Assembly: GCA_024223125.1 (NCBI GenBank)
Contig: JAAEOP010000384.1
Coordinates: 1-23,117, forward strand
Origin: Chloroflexota bacterium
GTDB taxonomy: Bacteria; Chloroflexota; Anaerolineae; Promineifilales; Promineifilaceae
DNA length: 23,117 bases
Direction of reading: 5' to 3'
Shown piece after piece: positions 21,708 through 23,117 of the stretch. Under the pieces are notes generated by a model. It was not told where the DNA came from, did no database searches, and saw only the letters and a list, made by a program, of their open reading frames with translations. Both the position numbers and the translations under genes were made by a program. Positions within the stretch are counted from its first letter, which is position 1; every line of letters starts with the position of its first letter.

Positions 21708-21822
21708 ATTCCCCCACCTTCGTGAGGGCAGGCTCTGCGAAGGTGGGAATCCACACATCTGGATACCCGCCTTCGAGGGTATGACAACAAAATAATTAAC
21801 GAATCGCCAATCTCACTGGCGA
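21708..21822. repeat. REP-like palindromes between atpB and atpE
   Basis: Three hairpins fill this spacer. ATTCCCCCACCTTCG (21708-21722) pairs with CGAAGGTGGGAAT (21738-21750) with two extra C. ATACCC/GGGTAT follows (21763-21782), then TCGCCA/TGGCGA (21804-21822). The ATTCCC...GGGAATCC style resembles REP-type intergenic repeats. They may protect or end part of the upstream message, separating atpE dosage from atpB. Confidence 0.65.
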
Positions 21823-21874
21823 ATAATCTAAAGAAAAAAATCTAACAAAGTAAATCATCTGGAGGATATTTATT

Positions 21875-22132
21875 ATGGATGTGGAATCTGCAATAGTTAT
21901 TGCGCTGGGCTTAAAATATTTGGGAGCTGGTTTAGCCATGACCGGCGCTATCGGCGCTGGCGCCGGTGTAGGTATCGTTGTTGGTGGGGCTGTACAAGGT
22001 ATTGCCCGTAACCCTGATGCTGCTGGTGAAATTCAAAGTAACATGATTTTGGGTGTGGCGTTGGCGGAAGCTGTGGCTATTTATGCCCTCGTTGTGGCTT
22101 TGATTCTTATTTTTGTAGCCCCAGTAGGTTAA
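21875..22132 (+). CDS. atpE: ATP synthase F0 subunit c
   Basis: An 85-residue rotor-ring subunit with two helices joined by the polar ARNPDAAGE loop. The ion-carrying carboxylate is E65 ([11 protein letters not shown]). The sodium-type ligands, a Gln in TM1 and Ser/Thr after the Glu, are not present (Val and Ala stand at those places), so the ring is predicted to carry protons. The glycine-rich TM1 is normal. A strong GGAGGA nine to ten bases upstream fits the high copy number of this subunit. Confidence 0.97.
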   Translation: MDVESAIVIALGLKYLGAGLAMTGAIGAGAGVGIVVGGAVQGIARNPDAAGEIQSNMILGVALAEAVAIYALVVALILIFVAPVG

Positions 22133-22190
22133 TAATTAGAGAGTCTATTGATTATTGTGAGCGATCAAGAAGACTAAAGAGAGGAATGAT

Positions 22191-22895
22191 ATGGATGCTC
22201 TAGGTATTAATCTTGGCTATCTAGGAATGCAACTTGTTCTCTTCGGTATCTTGTTCCTGGTCTTGAAGGGATATTTGTACGCCCCCATCATCAAGGTTTT
22301 AGAGGAACGGAAGGCGAAGATTGCCAAAGGTTTAGAAGATGCGCGTCAAGCGGCTATTGCCCGCGACAATGCGGACGCGGAAGCGAAGAAAGTTTTAGAC
22401 GATGCCCGCTCGGAAGCGGCTACAATTCGTCAGGATGCGGCCGCTCAGGCTGAAGATCAGGCCAAAGGTATTGTGGTGCAGGCGCAGGATGAGGCGAAAA
22501 CGATTGTGGCCAATGCTGCGGATGATGCCGAAGCGGAACGGAATCGCATTTTGTCTGATTTGCGCGGTCAGGTGGCATCAATTGCCATTGCTGCGGCCAA
22601 TAAACTGGTTGGCGAGGCACTGGACGAGGAACGTCAGCGAGCATTGATTGCCGACTTTTTCGCCAAAGTACCGGCCGATCTGGCTGGCGTCAGTGGGGAC
22701 ACGGCCGAAGTAACCAGCGCCTTGCCGTTAACTGAGGCAGAACAAGCCAACGTCAAGAATGCGTTGAATGTTTCTGACGTAACGTTTAGGGTTGATCCCC
22801 GAATTTTGGGTGGATTAGTAGTGCGCGTAGGCGACCAGATTGTGGATGCCAGCGTATCCAACCAGATGAGTGCAATGGGCGATTCATTGCAATAG
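22191..22895 (+). CDS. atpF: ATP synthase F0 subunit b fused to a delta-like C-terminal domain
   Basis: A 234-residue peripheral-stalk protein. It has one N-terminal membrane helix (about 9-27), then YAPIIKVLEERKAKI and a long Ala/Glu/Arg coiled coil (35-155) typical of subunit b. From about 176 the sequence becomes delta/OSCP-like: SALPLTEAEQ, then VDPRILGGLVVRVGDQIVDAS (201-221), the hallmark of the delta C-terminus. The N-terminal six-helix domain of delta that docks on F1 alpha is absent. Mycobacterial b-delta fusions keep a whole delta, so this is a shorter type. A GAGAGG ribosome site precedes it. A terminator follows 107 bp after the stop. Confidence 0.93.
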   Translation: MDALGINLGYLGMQLVLFGILFLVLKGYLYAPIIKVLEERKAKIAKGLEDARQAAIARDNADAEAKKVLDDARSEAATIRQDAAAQAEDQAKGIVVQAQDEAKTIVANAADDAEAERNRILSDLRGQVASIAIAAANKLVGEALDEERQRALIADFFAKVPADLAGVSGDTAEVTSALPLTEAEQANVKNALNVSDVTFRVDPRILGGLVVRVGDQIVDASVSNQMSAMGDSLQ

Positions 22896-22906
22896 TTATG
22901 AAACTG

Positions 22907-22984
22907 GACGACTTCAGTTTGATTGAAGTCTGTCGAGAAAACTCTCGTTAAATGCGAGGAGAGATCGGGTCGTTAATGTTTAAC
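22907..22984 (+). ncRNA. Possible structured RNA element after atpF
   Basis: GACTTCA (22910-22916) / TGAAGTC (22924-22930) extends with GAC/GTC around a bulged T. It is followed by CGAGA/TCTCG (22934-22947) and GTTAAA (22947-22952) / TTTAAC (22979-22984). With the terminator at 23003 and a new start codon at 23063, it could be either the 3' end of the atp message or a leader of the next gene. It matches no RNA family that I recognise. Confidence 0.35.
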
Positions 22985-23002
22985 GGCCGTACTTAATGCT
23001 AG

Positions 23003-23035
23003 AAAAGGTCAGGGAATTATTACCCTGACCTTTTT
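23003..23035 (+). terminator. Strong intrinsic terminator
   Basis: AAAAGGTCAGGG (23003-23014) pairs perfectly with CCCTGACCTTTT (23023-23034) around an 8-nt loop, with the T-run extending to 23035. It ends the F0 operon, or attenuates the gene that begins at 23063. Confidence 0.9.
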
Positions 23036-23062
23036 ACGTCCCAGTATAAAGGGGGAGTTGCT

Positions 23063-23117
23063 GTGGGAAACAATTACCTAAATTTACCAGATGAATTTAC
23101 ATGGCCGGCGTATGACG
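23063..23117 (+). CDS. Start of an unrecognised gene, 3'-truncated
   Basis: The frame opens at GTG 23063 with a strong GGGGGAG five bases upstream and stays open for the 18 codons left in the window (M-G-N-N-Y-L-N-L-P-D-E-F-T-W-P-A-Y-D). It does not resemble the N-terminus of F1 alpha, gamma, beta or epsilon. No function can be given. Confidence 0.55.
   Translation, partial: MGNNYLNLPDEFTWPAYD

Overview
The window most likely comes from a member of the Chloroflexota, near the Anaerolineae/Caldilineae. This is inferred from gene style, not from a marker gene. The pointers are a CUAEP-type radical SAM protein, an F0 b subunit carrying a delta-like tail, a NuoM variant with the WSPDGH signature, moderate GC, and intergenic DNA full of short palindromes. 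The hexamer CGGCCG is strikingly frequent throughout.

Positions 1-2300 hold the 3' part of a radical SAM gene and an FHA-domain gene with a zinc ribbon. The radical SAM frame does not convincingly stop at its first TGA. Two adjacent TGA codons are followed in frame by Ala-Glu-Pro and ten more codons, and a SECIS-like hairpin lies 20 nt downstream. This predicts a UUAEP (Sec-Sec) tail and is the most novel item seen.

Positions 2330-7169 are all on the minus strand. A DUF427 gene, glucokinase and 6-phosphogluconolactonase form a small operon followed by an MFS transporter gene. The operon lies between two 96-bp inverted copies of a palindromic element (95/96 identical), one of which encodes the end of the lactonase. 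Upstream is an ECF sigma factor gene with a zf-HC2 (anti-sigma-like) gene.

Positions 7342-10138 hold a MerA-like FAD disulfide reductase and a glutaredoxin (both +), a 308-bp spacer with four perfect triloop hairpins, and an orphan OmpR-type response regulator (-).

Positions 10360-20216 encode only membrane-arm subunits of complex I, in the order A, H, J, K, L, M, M', N. The peripheral-arm genes nuoBCD, EFG and I are absent. There are two NuoM proteins, and NuoL has an extended C-terminal lateral-helix region. This fits the four-pump complex I architecture, but the second NuoM lacks the usual TM7 lysine. Most spacers in this cluster hold a short word repeated in one orientation and then in reverse complement.

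Positions 20276-23035 are an F0 operon: an extended -10 promoter, atpI/Z, atpB with a large acidic insertion, atpE, and a b-delta fusion, closed by a strong terminator. No F1 gene is visible. A new gene begins at 23063. Together the second half encodes the proton-moving membrane parts of two energy-conserving machines, whose catalytic parts must be encoded elsewhere.
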